This document shows, one piece after another, positions 8,792-16,019 of a stretch of DNA of 64,000 nucleotides; position 1 is the stretch's first letter; each line of letters begins with the position of its first letter. The position numbers were made by a program, and so were the translations under genes. The notes beneath the pieces were generated by a model. That model saw only the letters and a program-made list of their open reading frames with translations. It did no database searches and was not told the origin of the DNA. The DNA is from Candidatus Acetothermia bacterium (GTDB taxonomy: Bacteria; Bipolaricaulota; Bipolaricaulia; RBG-16-55-9), in assembly GCA_016201405.1 (NCBI GenBank), contig JACQCZ010000007.1, positions 1-64,000 on the forward strand, read 5' to 3'.

Positions 8792-8820
8792 ATTATAAAA
8801 AGGCCATCTGGAGATGTCAA
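8792..8820 (-). promoter_or_regulatory. Consensus sigma-70 promoter for tRNA-Asp (and tRNA-Phe)
   Basis: On the minus strand TTGACA (8820-8815) is separated by 17 bases from TATAAT (8797-8792). Transcription would start near 8785, a few bases before the tRNA-Asp 5' end at 8779. Confidence 0.88.
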
Positions 8821-8863
8821 CTCGCTTTTTATCACGATTTTTTGAGGCCATTCTGAGATCTGT

Positions 8864-8955
8864 GTGACTCGAATAACAGTCACGGACCAGAGTAAATGTT
8901 AGCTTACAGTGTTGATGGCCAGAGTCAACTGGCTTTGTAATTATTTACTATAATT
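8864..8955 (+). promoter_or_regulatory. Palindromes and -10 box upstream of the pilin-like gene
   Basis: A TATAAT at 8950-8955 is well placed for the gene at 8999 but has no good -35 box. Two inverted repeats lie upstream: GTGAC-N10-GTCAC (8864-8883) and GTTGA-N9-TCAAC (8911-8929). The second is centred about 42 bases before the predicted start of transcription (near 8962), a usual activator position. Activator dependence is inferred, and the binding protein is unknown. Confidence 0.4.
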
Positions 8956-8998
8956 ATAAAGCTTGTTTAAAATGGAATGAGAAAGGGGGTGCTTTCGA

Positions 8999-9523
8999 AT
9001 GAGCCGGTCATCAAAAGCAATCGTTGTTTTCGCGCTGCTGGCCATGCTCGCCAGCGGCTTGCAGACGATGACACTCGCGCAGAGTGACACAGCGACATCG
9101 CAGGTGACGATCAACAACCAGGCCGTCTTCGTGGCCTTTGCGACGCCTTATACGACGCCCGTCACTGTGACCAACACAGACGTCGAAAACGGATTTACCT
9201 CGGTTGGCAACGCGACTGTGAACGTGGATGCGACTTCCGTCTATGCCATCGCCGCCACGACAAACTTCGGGGGCAGCAACACGGCTGCGCCAGGGGGAGC
9301 CACCTTTGCCTCAGGCAAGACGGCTTTCACCGCCTGTCAGCTCAACCTCAACTCGGCGGGCTTTGTGGATGGCGACCCAGGTCCTTCATCTTCTGGCTTG
9401 GCCGTGACAACCGGAACTTCAGGCACAGATCACATTCTTGGCCTGAAACTCCAATGGACCCAATACACAGACGCGCCCAATGGCGCATACATCTGTCACG
9501 TTCAGGTGACGGTGACAGACTGA
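8999..9523 (+). CDS. Secreted pilin-like subunit A
   Basis: A 174-residue exported protein: signal peptide MSRSSKAIVVFALLAMLASG with cleavage near TLAQS, then a compact beta-rich domain. It shares a motif with the next gene: TNTDVENGF here and TRADVESGF there, each followed by T-x-[VL]-x-V-x-A strands. Both proteins end in DAP-x-G plus a terminal strand (GAYICHVQVTVTD here). A C-terminal alternating strand like this is typical of fimbrial subunits. The two cysteines (TACQL, YICHV) could form a disulfide. Strong Shine-Dalgarno AAGGGGGTG. A U-tailed terminator follows. The family is not recognised by name. Confidence 0.8.
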   Translation: MSRSSKAIVVFALLAMLASGLQTMTLAQSDTATSQVTINNQAVFVAFATPYTTPVTVTNTDVENGFTSVGNATVNVDATSVYAIAATTNFGGSNTAAPGGATFASGKTAFTACQLNLNSAGFVDGDPGPSSSGLAVTTGTSGTDHILGLKLQWTQYTDAPNGAYICHVQVTVTD

Positions 9524-9544
9524 GACTTATATTTAGACCGATGG

Positions 9545-9593
9545 GCCCTCTCTCTCATCCATGGCAAATCCTCCTGTGAGAGAGAGGGCTTTT
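9545..9593 (+). terminator. Rho-independent terminator
   Basis: A 12-bp stem (GCCCTCTCTCTC with GAGAGAGAGGGC) with a 21-base loop is followed by TTTT. It closes the transcript of the secreted subunit gene at 8999-9523. Confidence 0.85.
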
Positions 9594-9665
9594 ATCGTTC
9601 GCATAACTGGTGAATCCACTTCTGATGCCTCAGAGTTGTTTTGATTACTTCCCGATCCTAAGCCC

Positions 9666-10160
9666 ATGGATAAGATGAAAGAGAAGGAGACGAGATTAAG
9701 AATTTCCCAGCCCATGAGGTTTTTGCTGGCGATAAGCTATGTGCTGATTCTGTGCATGCTGAATTTTCAGGGTGCTGTGTCTCAGCCCACGCTCTCGCTT
9801 ACAGTCAATTCGGGGGCTAGCGTCAGCGCGTCGATTACGCGAGCCGATGTCGAGTCAGGCTTTGTGCAGATTCTTGATCAGACTCAGCTGCATGTGAGTG
9901 CCGATGTGGCCTGGCGCGTCCGCGCAAGCGTTGCGCTCGACAGCTCTCCAGCAGGAACTGGAAACCCGACTCCGCTTTCGCTTGAAGTTGGGAATAATGA
10001 CAATCCAGGAGAATTCAATCCGGGCAGCGGGATTGTCCAGACCGGGTCGGCTGGCACATTTGATATTACGGTGGACTTTCGGCTCAACTTGAGCACGCTC
10101 GGCGATGCGCCGGCCGGAAGTTTTAACTATACGATTACCTACACCTTAGAGCCACAGTAA
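9666..10160 (+). CDS. Secreted pilin-like subunit B
   Basis: A 164-residue protein with a charged N terminus and a hydrophobic signal segment (FLLAISYVLILCMLNF) cleaved near AVSQP. It has the same motif as the gene at 8999 (ITRADVESGF, then LHVSADVAWRVRAS). Its C-terminal strand follows DAPAG (GSFNYTITYTLEPQ). The start at 9666 lacks a clear ribosome binding site; an ATG at 9714 would still keep the signal peptide. It is followed after 13 bases by a chaperone-like gene with an AAAGGAG site, so these two are probably one operon. A second fibre subunit is the natural reading, by inference. Confidence 0.72.
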   Translation: MDKMKEKETRLRISQPMRFLLAISYVLILCMLNFQGAVSQPTLSLTVNSGASVSASITRADVESGFVQILDQTQLHVSADVAWRVRASVALDSSPAGTGNPTPLSLEVGNNDNPGEFNPGSGIVQTGSAGTFDITVDFRLNLSTLGDAPAGSFNYTITYTLEPQ

Positions 10161-10173
10161 AGGAGTTCAAATT

Positions 10174-10992
10174 GTGAAGAAGATTCAAGCGCTCTTATTT
10201 TCATTGGCTCTGCTCCTGATTGGGTCTACACCGGCGCTGGCCAGCATTGGGACTTCGACGCTGGGCGCCGATATCGAAGTCGTCCCAGGCCAGAGCCTGA
10301 GCGGATCATTCCTGGTCTATAATGGCAACGAGGCGCCGACGAATATCTCCATCGAGGTGGGTGACTTTACTCGCGATGAAGAGGGCGGGGTCCAGATTCT
10401 GCCGCCGAACAGCCAGCCGCACAGCCTGGCCAATTTTATTGCATTCTCTCCGGCCTCCTTTACGCTTGCTGCCGGTTCGGGAAAGAGCCAAGAGGTCCGC
10501 TTTACAGTGAGCATTCCCGCTGGAGTGTCAGGCCCGCACTGGGCAGCTCTTCTGGTGCGGGAGGTTGGACAGAGTGCAAGCAATAACCAGACCGCCAGCA
10601 ATCAACAACAAGTTGGAGTCCAGCTTGACTTGCAGATTGGCGTTCAGATCCGGCAAGTGGACCCCACGCTGGCCATCAACACAGCGCGAATCACACAAGT
10701 GGATATCTTGCCTCCAGATCATGACAAACCCATGCGCGTCGTGACGGAGTTTGAGAACACAGGAACGATCTTCCAGAAGCCAAGTGGTGAAGTTAGAATT
10801 ATTGATTCAAGTGGCAAGATTGTCGCCCGGATTCCCATTGATTCCTTCCGCATGCTGCCGGGTGGAAAACGAAGGCTTGAGGTCCCGCTCACTCAGAATC
10901 TGGCTGCAGGTGATTATCTGGCGCTCGTCGTTATCGATTTTGGCGGTGACTTCTTGCTGGCCGGTCAGGCCCGCTTCACGGCATCCAAGTGA
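10174..10992 (+). CDS. Secreted two-domain Ig-like protein, PapD/DUF916-like chaperone candidate
   Basis: A 272-residue exported protein with signal peptide MKKIQALLFSLALLLIGSTPALA. Residues about 30-130 form an Ig-like domain, ADIEVVPGQSLSGSFLVYN... up to FTLAAGSGKSQEVRFTV and a GPHWAALLVRE strand. A second Ig-like domain follows from about 150 to the end. This layout resembles periplasmic pilus chaperones of the PapD type and DUF916 (WxL-interacting) proteins. GTG start with AAAGGAG. It lies directly after the pilin-like subunit and before a large barrel-like protein, the gene order of a chaperone-usher locus. Sequence similarity alone does not prove chaperone function. Confidence 0.6.
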   Translation: MKKIQALLFSLALLLIGSTPALASIGTSTLGADIEVVPGQSLSGSFLVYNGNEAPTNISIEVGDFTRDEEGGVQILPPNSQPHSLANFIAFSPASFTLAAGSGKSQEVRFTVSIPAGVSGPHWAALLVREVGQSASNNQTASNQQQVGVQLDLQIGVQIRQVDPTLAINTARITQVDILPPDHDKPMRVVTEFENTGTIFQKPSGEVRIIDSSGKIVARIPIDSFRMLPGGKRRLEVPLTQNLAAGDYLALVVIDFGGDFLLAGQARFTASK

Positions 10993-11093
10993 CCCAGGTT
11001 CAGAGCCTGTGAAACATCTGGGATTGCCCCTTCTCTTCATTCTAAATGAGAATTTGAGTAACTCGTAAAGGTTGAGGTGCAGGCCAGCGGGCA

Positions 11094-12479
11094 ATGCGTG
11101 GAATCTCGGTTTTAGTGTTTGCCGTCATGGGGCTCTTTCTCGGCTCATGGTGTGCGTTTGCTGAGGCTTTCGAAGTCATCGCACCTCCTCAGCCTGTTGA
11201 AGTTCTGCCCGTTGATCTGGCCACGCTCGTCTTTCAGGTCATCAATAACGATCCTGCTACCAAAACATTCAATCTAGATGTCGAAGTTCCGCCGCGGATC
11301 CAACTGGTTGAGCCGCTTGGACCACTTACTATCCCTTCGGGGGGACATGAGACAGTCTTCGTCACTCTGCTTGTTCCAGAGTCCAGTCTCGCCGGAAACC
11401 AAGTGATCAGGCTCAAAGCGACTCTGCAAACGGATCCAACACAGACTCAGACAGCGACTGGTATTCTCGATGTCTTGCCGGTCTCGGCTTTAGAGATCGA
11501 CCCCCCTGCCCGAGAAGGGATGGAAATTGGGGGCTCTGAAGAGCTGACCTTTCATCTTGTCAATCGGGGCAACACAGCAGACCGCTTTTTGCTTACGTTC
11601 AGCTCGAATCGAAAGATTGAATTCACACTCCAAGCCCTGACCCTTGGACTTCTGCCCGGCGAAGAGCAGGATGTGGTGCTGCTGGTGAGCATTCCTAAGG
11701 GGACTAAGTCTGGGGTTGAGCGTGTGACTCTTGTTGGGCACTCGCTCACATCGAGCCAAGAGACATCGGCAGTCGCAGAACTGGATATTCTTCCTGCTCT
11801 TCCCAAGGATGTTCGAGGCACACTCTTTGCCACGATTCCAGCATCGATCTCGGTCTCTCTGCAAGGCGGAAGTGCTCCTGGGCTATCTCTACTCACGGCC
11901 CTGAGCGGCGGCGGGCCGCTGCCGGATGACCAGAATTTGAGTTTTCGCTTGACGCTGGCTGGTCTCACTCAGGTGCAATCTTTGCATGCCGAGTGGGTGA
12001 CACCGCAGATTGGAATAACACTAGGAGATCTCTCACTGGCACTTTCCAATTTGATAGCGATGGGTGGACGTGGAGGCAGTTTGACGCTTCACCCAGACTC
12101 TATAAAAAATTCTCAGGCGACGCTGGCGACGGTGACGACAAACGATAAAGCCCTCATTGGAGGCGTGGTGCAGTTTGATGTGATCGGGCTTTTACCGGCT
12201 CTGGCAGCCCGATTTCAGCCAGCCGATCAGCAGCTGCTGGTGGGAGCTGGGCTGGGTGTCCCTTTTGGGACTCTTGGAGTCTTGACGCTCAACGCGGCCT
12301 TAAGCCGGAATACGACAAGCCAAGATCAAGCCGTTTTCTTGAAGATATTTTCCCCGCCGGGGAGTCTTGCGTTTCAAGGCGATCTGATTTATGCCGGGCG
12401 TGATTTTCTGGGCACTCAGCGCGATCTAATGGGACTCTCATTCGATCAGCTGCTGGATATTATGGGGATCTCCATCTAG
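11094..12479 (+). CDS. Large surface protein, N-terminal part: Ig repeats and start of barrel
   Basis: The 461 codons from a signal peptide (MRGISVLVFAVMGLFLGSWC, cleavage near AFAEA) to a TAG. Residues about 25-130 and 130-235 are two NEW3/CARDB-like Ig repeats (LEIDPPAREGMEIGGSEEL, LLPGEEQDVVLLVSIPKG). From about 240 on there are alternating amphipathic strands that look like an outer-membrane barrel. The TAG at 12477-12479 is in frame with the following open frame at 12507-13961, which continues the same strand pattern and lacks its own ribosome binding site. The pair is therefore probably one gene of about 955 codons interrupted by a single amber. The barrel and the chaperone-like neighbour suggest an usher-like role, by inference. 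Confidence 0.65.
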   Translation: MRGISVLVFAVMGLFLGSWCAFAEAFEVIAPPQPVEVLPVDLATLVFQVINNDPATKTFNLDVEVPPRIQLVEPLGPLTIPSGGHETVFVTLLVPESSLAGNQVIRLKATLQTDPTQTQTATGILDVLPVSALEIDPPAREGMEIGGSEELTFHLVNRGNTADRFLLTFSSNRKIEFTLQALTLGLLPGEEQDVVLLVSIPKGTKSGVERVTLVGHSLTSSQETSAVAELDILPALPKDVRGTLFATIPASISVSLQGGSAPGLSLLTALSGGGPLPDDQNLSFRLTLAGLTQVQSLHAEWVTPQIGITLGDLSLALSNLIAMGGRGGSLTLHPDSIKNSQATLATVTTNDKALIGGVVQFDVIGLLPALAARFQPADQQLLVGAGLGVPFGTLGVLTLNAALSRNTTSQDQAVFLKIFSPPGSLAFQGDLIYAGRDFLGTQRDLMGLSFDQLLDIMGISI

Positions 12480-12506
12480 GGACGGCTTCGCCTCGCCCGC
12501 AATAAC

Positions 12507-13961
12507 GTGCGCGATGACCCATTGGTTAAGACAATTGCCAATACAGATGTTGGTGCTGGAGCTCTCTTGCCCCTGACGAGCACGACGAGTCTTTCCTCCC
12601 AATTTAGCTTTCGCACGCAGCGAAACCCGTCTGCTCCAGTGACCACCGATCTCAGAAATCTCTCGTATGTCATTCAACTGACACAAAAAATCGGACTCTT
12701 CACACTGACGGCATTGCACAGCGACGAGCGCGCTCAGGACTTTGTCGCTCCCACTGATCTTGATAAAAGCGCATGGCGGAGCAATCTGAGATTTCAATCC
12801 GGACCCTTCTCTAGCCAGCTTCGCCTAGGGCTGATTACAGAGAGAGATCTCATTGCTCATACAATTCTGGTGAGCTTTCTAGAAAGCTCCTTCACTGGGC
12901 AGCTGCGCTTCTCTATGGCCACACTAGCCCTATCACTCGAGCGGCTGAGAGAGCAGCTCAATGCAAAGATCAAGATGAGCATGGCCTTTGGCGTTCTCTC
13001 TACAAGTCTAGAAAATGCACTGACCTATTCAACATTGACGGGAACGCTGAGCTACACCTTCACGCTCTCAGCAGGCATCCAATTTAGCCTGCCCGTGCCT
13101 CTTACTCCGACCAAAGGACGAATCGAGGGGGTCATCTTTGCGGATCAGAATGGCAATGGCCTTCGAGATCCCGATGAGCTCAACCTTGAAAATGTGATTC
13201 TCCGCATCGCGGGTGAACGGGTACGAACTGATTCATTGGGGCAGTTCCGCTCGCCGCCGCTGGAGCCAGGGTCAATTGAGATCCAGCTTGAGAATCTGCC
13301 TCCGGGCTACACAATCTCTCAAGACTTTGCATCATCTATTTCGCTCAAGGCTGGAGAGATTCAGTATGTCCAGATTCCCGTCGTTCAGACTGGCTTTATT
13401 CGGGGCTCGGTCTTTGAGGATGCCAATACGAATGGAGCCCGCGATGCCGGTGAGCGCCCTATGAAAAACATCTCGATCTCGCTCTCAGGCCCAGTCCATA
13501 TTACGGCTCAGAGCGATGCGAGCGGCCAGTTTAGCGTGACGTTGCCGCCTGGCCATTATTTAGCCATGTTGGAGCAGGAGTCTCTGCCCAAGCATTATAA
13601 GCCAGTGGGTAAGGCTTCCGCCGAGATTGATGTCGAAGTGGGCAAGATCGCCGTGCTCACGTTTGGAGTGGCTGAAGTGACCGAGATCCGTTATGCGCCG
13701 AGCGCAGATTTCACACTTACACCTGAGACTATTCACACTAAAGACGCAGTCACATTCGATGGCTCGCTTTCGATAGATTCCGATGGGCAGATTGTGCTTT
13801 ATGAATGGGATTTTGACGGAGATGGAAGTGTCGATGAAACGGGGGAAAAGGTGACCCACGTCTTTACATCAGCGGGAAGCTACTCAGTCAGGCTGCGTGT
13901 GACAGACAATGACGACAACCAGAATGATGTCACGAAAATTGTGATTGTAAAGGGAGACTAG
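12507..13961 (+). CDS. Large surface protein, C-terminal part: barrel, SdrB-like repeats, PKD domain
   Basis: A continuation in the same frame after the TAG at 12477. The in-frame codons 12480-12506 are open, and the GTG at 12507 has no Shine-Dalgarno. Residues 1-200 are amphipathic beta strands. Two SdrD-B-like (Cna-B fold) repeats follow: one at about 210-285 (GVIFADQNGNGLRDPDELN) and one at about 298-375 (GSVFEDANTNGARDAGERP). A C-terminal PKD domain has LYEWDFDGDGSVDE. SdrB and PKD repeats are typical of adhesins and cell-surface stalks. It ends only 3 bases before the convergent tRNA-Val. It could be a separately translated gene or a remnant, but the continuous domain pattern favours one interrupted gene. 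Confidence 0.65.
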   Translation: MRDDPLVKTIANTDVGAGALLPLTSTTSLSSQFSFRTQRNPSAPVTTDLRNLSYVIQLTQKIGLFTLTALHSDERAQDFVAPTDLDKSAWRSNLRFQSGPFSSQLRLGLITERDLIAHTILVSFLESSFTGQLRFSMATLALSLERLREQLNAKIKMSMAFGVLSTSLENALTYSTLTGTLSYTFTLSAGIQFSLPVPLTPTKGRIEGVIFADQNGNGLRDPDELNLENVILRIAGERVRTDSLGQFRSPPLEPGSIEIQLENLPPGYTISQDFASSISLKAGEIQYVQIPVVQTGFIRGSVFEDANTNGARDAGERPMKNISISLSGPVHITAQSDASGQFSVTLPPGHYLAMLEQESLPKHYKPVGKASAEIDVEVGKIAVLTFGVAEVTEIRYAPSADFTLTPETIHTKDAVTFDGSLSIDSDGQIVLYEWDFDGDGSVDETGEKVTHVFTSAGSYSVRLRVTDNDDNQNDVTKIVIVKGD

Positions 13962-13964
13962 CGG

Positions 13965-14038
13965 TGGGCGAAACAGGACTCGAACCTGTGACCTCCTCCT
14001 TGTAAGGGAGGCGCTCTAGCCAACTGAGCTATTCGCCC
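13965..14038 (-). tRNA. tRNA-Val (TAC)
   Basis: A cloverleaf of 74 bases: acceptor GGGCGAA/TTCGCCC, anticodon loop CTTACAA (anticodon TAC), T loop TTCGAGT. CCA is not encoded (CCG follows). Its 3' end is 3 bases from the stop of the convergent surface-protein gene. Confidence 0.97.
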
Positions 14039-14050
14039 GTTGAGGTCAAC

Positions 14051-14079
14051 AGCTTACTCAAGGCGTTCTCTCACTTCAA
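14051..14079 (-). promoter_or_regulatory. Probable promoter of tRNA-Val
   Basis: On the minus strand TTGAAG (14079-14074), 17 bases, then TAAGCT (14056-14051), ending 13 bases before the tRNA 5' end. It has the same -35 hexamer and spacing as the promoter proposed for tRNA-Lys. The -10 match is weak. The region 14080-14219 is AT-rich with nothing else recognised. Confidence 0.45.
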
Positions 14080-14219
14080 GAGGTGATTTCGAGAGAGCCA
14101 ACTCCAATTGCTCATTTAACTAGACATCAGTACGCATCAATTATTGTGATTGTAAATAATATATATCCAAGAGGCAAATTATTTTTCCGATGCCAATAAA
14201 TAATTAGGGTTGGGTACCC

Positions 14220-14248
14220 TTGACACAACTGCAATATTGTGCTATTCT
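14220..14248 (+). promoter_or_regulatory. Sigma-70 promoter of the riboswitch-metalloprotease transcript
   Basis: TTGACA (14220-14225), a 17-base spacer and TATTCT (14243-14248). The start would be near 14255, giving a leader of about 163 bases that contains the c-di-GMP aptamer. The upstream DNA is strongly AT-rich. Confidence 0.85.
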
Positions 14249-14303
14249 ATTCTAAATATTTTGTTAAGGTGGTGGGCTGAACGGAGGTAGGCAAAAGTGC
14301 GTA

Positions 14304-14325
14304 GAACCGATTGATTCTCCGGTTC
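14304..14325 (+). promoter_or_regulatory. Anti-P1 hairpin of the riboswitch leader
   Basis: GAACCG (14304-14309) pairs with CGGTTC (14320-14325). The second arm contains GGTTC, which is also the 5' strand of aptamer stem P1. The hairpin and P1 are therefore mutually exclusive, a plausible switching element. Confidence 0.5.
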
Positions 14326-14415
14326 ACGACAAGGGCAAACTCAGGGAAACCTGGGGACGCAAAGCCACAGACCTAAGGTGCTAAGGGCACTACGGTGGCT
14401 GGGTTGCCGAAGAAC
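14321..14415 (+). ncRNA. Cyclic-di-GMP-I (GEMM-I) riboswitch
   Basis: The aptamer contains the conserved blocks of the class: AGGGCAAAC, a hairpin with a GAAA tetraloop (CAGG-GAAA-CCTG), GGGACGCAAAGCC, the tetraloop-receptor halves CCTAAG and TACGG, and GGGTTGCCGA. Stem P1 is GGTTC (14321) with GAAC (14412-14415). P1 ends only two bases before the ATG of the metalloprotease at 14418, so control is most likely at translation initiation. There is no terminator between aptamer and gene. Binding would stabilise P1 beside the start codon, which suggests an OFF switch at high c-di-GMP; that direction is inference. Confidence 0.95.
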
Positions 14416-14417
14416 TG

Positions 14418-15908
14418 ATGAACAAAAAGAGTCTGCTCACACTTGCTTGTTGTCTCCTAAGCGTGGTCGCAGGAAGCATAGTTGCGTTTGCTACGCCGCC
14501 ATCCATATCTGCGGTCCAGTTTCCTAATCAGTTTCAAGTCAATACCTCTCGAGCCGGTCAGATCTCATTTGAAAGCACAGATCATGATGTAGCCTTTGCG
14601 CGCTTTGACGTTGCGGATGGCCGATACTATCGGCAGGTCGTCTCATCCGTCAGTCAGACCGATCTTCAGCAAGGGAAGCTGAGCTTCTCGCTCGATTGCA
14701 CGGCCTATGGTCAAAAAGTATCGCTGGCTGTCACACTCTTCAATGGAAACGGCGAGAAAAGCGAGCCCTATAATCTCACGTTCCTCTGCGGAGAGCCCTC
14801 TGTCTACAACTTTGATGCGGAGCAGGCGGAAGCCTTGTCTGTGAATGAGCGGATTCCTCTTAACTTCTTCATTGTGGATGATGGCGTGACCGCTCTGGCC
14901 GAAGATGCCGTCTTCACCAATGGAAGCATCCTAGGCAGGCCAAGCCCTCGCATTTTGGACGCCATTCGCAATACAGTCATTCCTAAGCTGACCGGCATTT
15001 GGGACCAGTGCAATTTCGGATTTGATCTCATCAACGTCTGGGTGGTGCGCCCCCAGGACATTCAGATCTCAGGGCAGTCTCTGGATCAACAGCTCTTCTC
15101 CAGCCAGCAGGGGCAGCGGGTCATTCAATATGGCCGGGAATCGGCAGATCTCTTGCGACAGGCTACCTATCAGATCTGGAGAGCAGCCCAAGGCGCTGAT
15201 GCCCGAGCGGCCAACGGCTTTAACGTCTTGCTGATAGGGGCTGGCATCATGACCAGTGGCGTTATAGCCGATGAGAGCGAAGGATTTAGCGAGAGTGTCT
15301 GGCCCAACTATGCTGTTGTGCGCTCCGGCACGATTGTGCAGGATATTCTTCCTAAGCAGATGATCTCTACGCTGGCTCATGAGCTTGGGCATAATTTGGG
15401 ACTGGTTCACCCCGGACAAGATGACCTCTATGAGACTCTTACGGACCCGATGAACCTGATGGCTGGCTCTGGAGTCTCGCCACAGCCGAGAGCCAATTTA
15501 CTGCAACGCCAGTGTGATAGAGCGCATGTCACTTACACAGCTCTAAAAGAGCGGTTGGTGAGCCAAACGAATCAGCAATCGACTTCTGCCCCCGCACAGA
15601 CAGCAGGAGCTTCAGTCACGTGGAAAGAGACCTGTCCGCAGCTTGTCTGCGCTGGCAAAGTGGAGTTGTCGGTCGATACACAGGGCTTTCAAGATTTACT
15701 AAGCTTTGGCTTTGCCTCATTTGAGTATTCGACCGATGGCGAGCATTTCACGGAGATTGGGGTAGATCGCCGCTGTCAAGATGGCTTTAGCATGACCTGG
15801 GATACGTCAAAGCTCGCTGATGGCCACTATACCTTGCGGGTGGAAGTCACGGATGCCAAAGGCGTGCGCGCATCGGTTAAGCTTGATGTGGCTGTGAAAA
15901 ATAGCTGA
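14418..15908 (+). CDS. Secreted metzincin-type zinc metalloprotease under c-di-GMP control
   Basis: A 496-residue protein with signal peptide MNKKSLLTLACCLLSVVAGS (cleavage near AFATPP). An N-terminal Ig-like domain (to about 130) is followed by a catalytic domain with the zinc motif HELGHNLGLVH at residues 321-331. A downstream methionine turn (NLMAGSG, near 347) is the metzincin pattern. A C-terminal Ig-like domain (about 395-496) has paired cysteines. The start codon lies two bases after the aptamer, so expression should follow c-di-GMP levels. It is near a fibre/adhesin-like cluster, a candidate substrate. The substrate itself cannot be read from sequence. Confidence 0.9.
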   Translation: MNKKSLLTLACCLLSVVAGSIVAFATPPSISAVQFPNQFQVNTSRAGQISFESTDHDVAFARFDVADGRYYRQVVSSVSQTDLQQGKLSFSLDCTAYGQKVSLAVTLFNGNGEKSEPYNLTFLCGEPSVYNFDAEQAEALSVNERIPLNFFIVDDGVTALAEDAVFTNGSILGRPSPRILDAIRNTVIPKLTGIWDQCNFGFDLINVWVVRPQDIQISGQSLDQQLFSSQQGQRVIQYGRESADLLRQATYQIWRAAQGADARAANGFNVLLIGAGIMTSGVIADESEGFSESVWPNYAVVRSGTIVQDILPKQMISTLAHELGHNLGLVHPGQDDLYETLTDPMNLMAGSGVSPQPRANLLQRQCDRAHVTYTALKERLVSQTNQQSTSAPAQTAGASVTWKETCPQLVCAGKVELSVDTQGFQDLLSFGFASFEYSTDGEHFTEIGVDRRCQDGFSMTWDTSKLADGHYTLRVEVTDAKGVRASVKLDVAVKNS

Positions 15909-16019
15909 ACTAGCTGTCCGCTGAATTATTATTCTCAAAAATCCATGCCTCAATGTGCTTATTTCGTTTGTAGCTCTGTTGGAAAGCACAAGATAAGCAC
16001 ACTACAATCTCTCCTTGCT

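Noticed and set aside
3718-8883. The GTGAC-N10-GTCAC palindrome at 8864 as a third copy of the CRP-like operator
   Set aside because: The half-sites are similar, but the spacer between GTGA and TCAC is 12 rather than 6 bases, which one Crp dimer could not bridge in the same way.
12477-12479. Genome-wide recoding of TAG as an amino acid
   Set aside because: TAG ends normal genes at 4279, 7030, 13961 and 30427, so the in-frame TAG is a local event.
15945-16019. An N-terminal extension of ThiI starting at the ATG at 15945
   Set aside because: The 25 extra residues are not part of the family, and the frame before 16020 has no translation signals.
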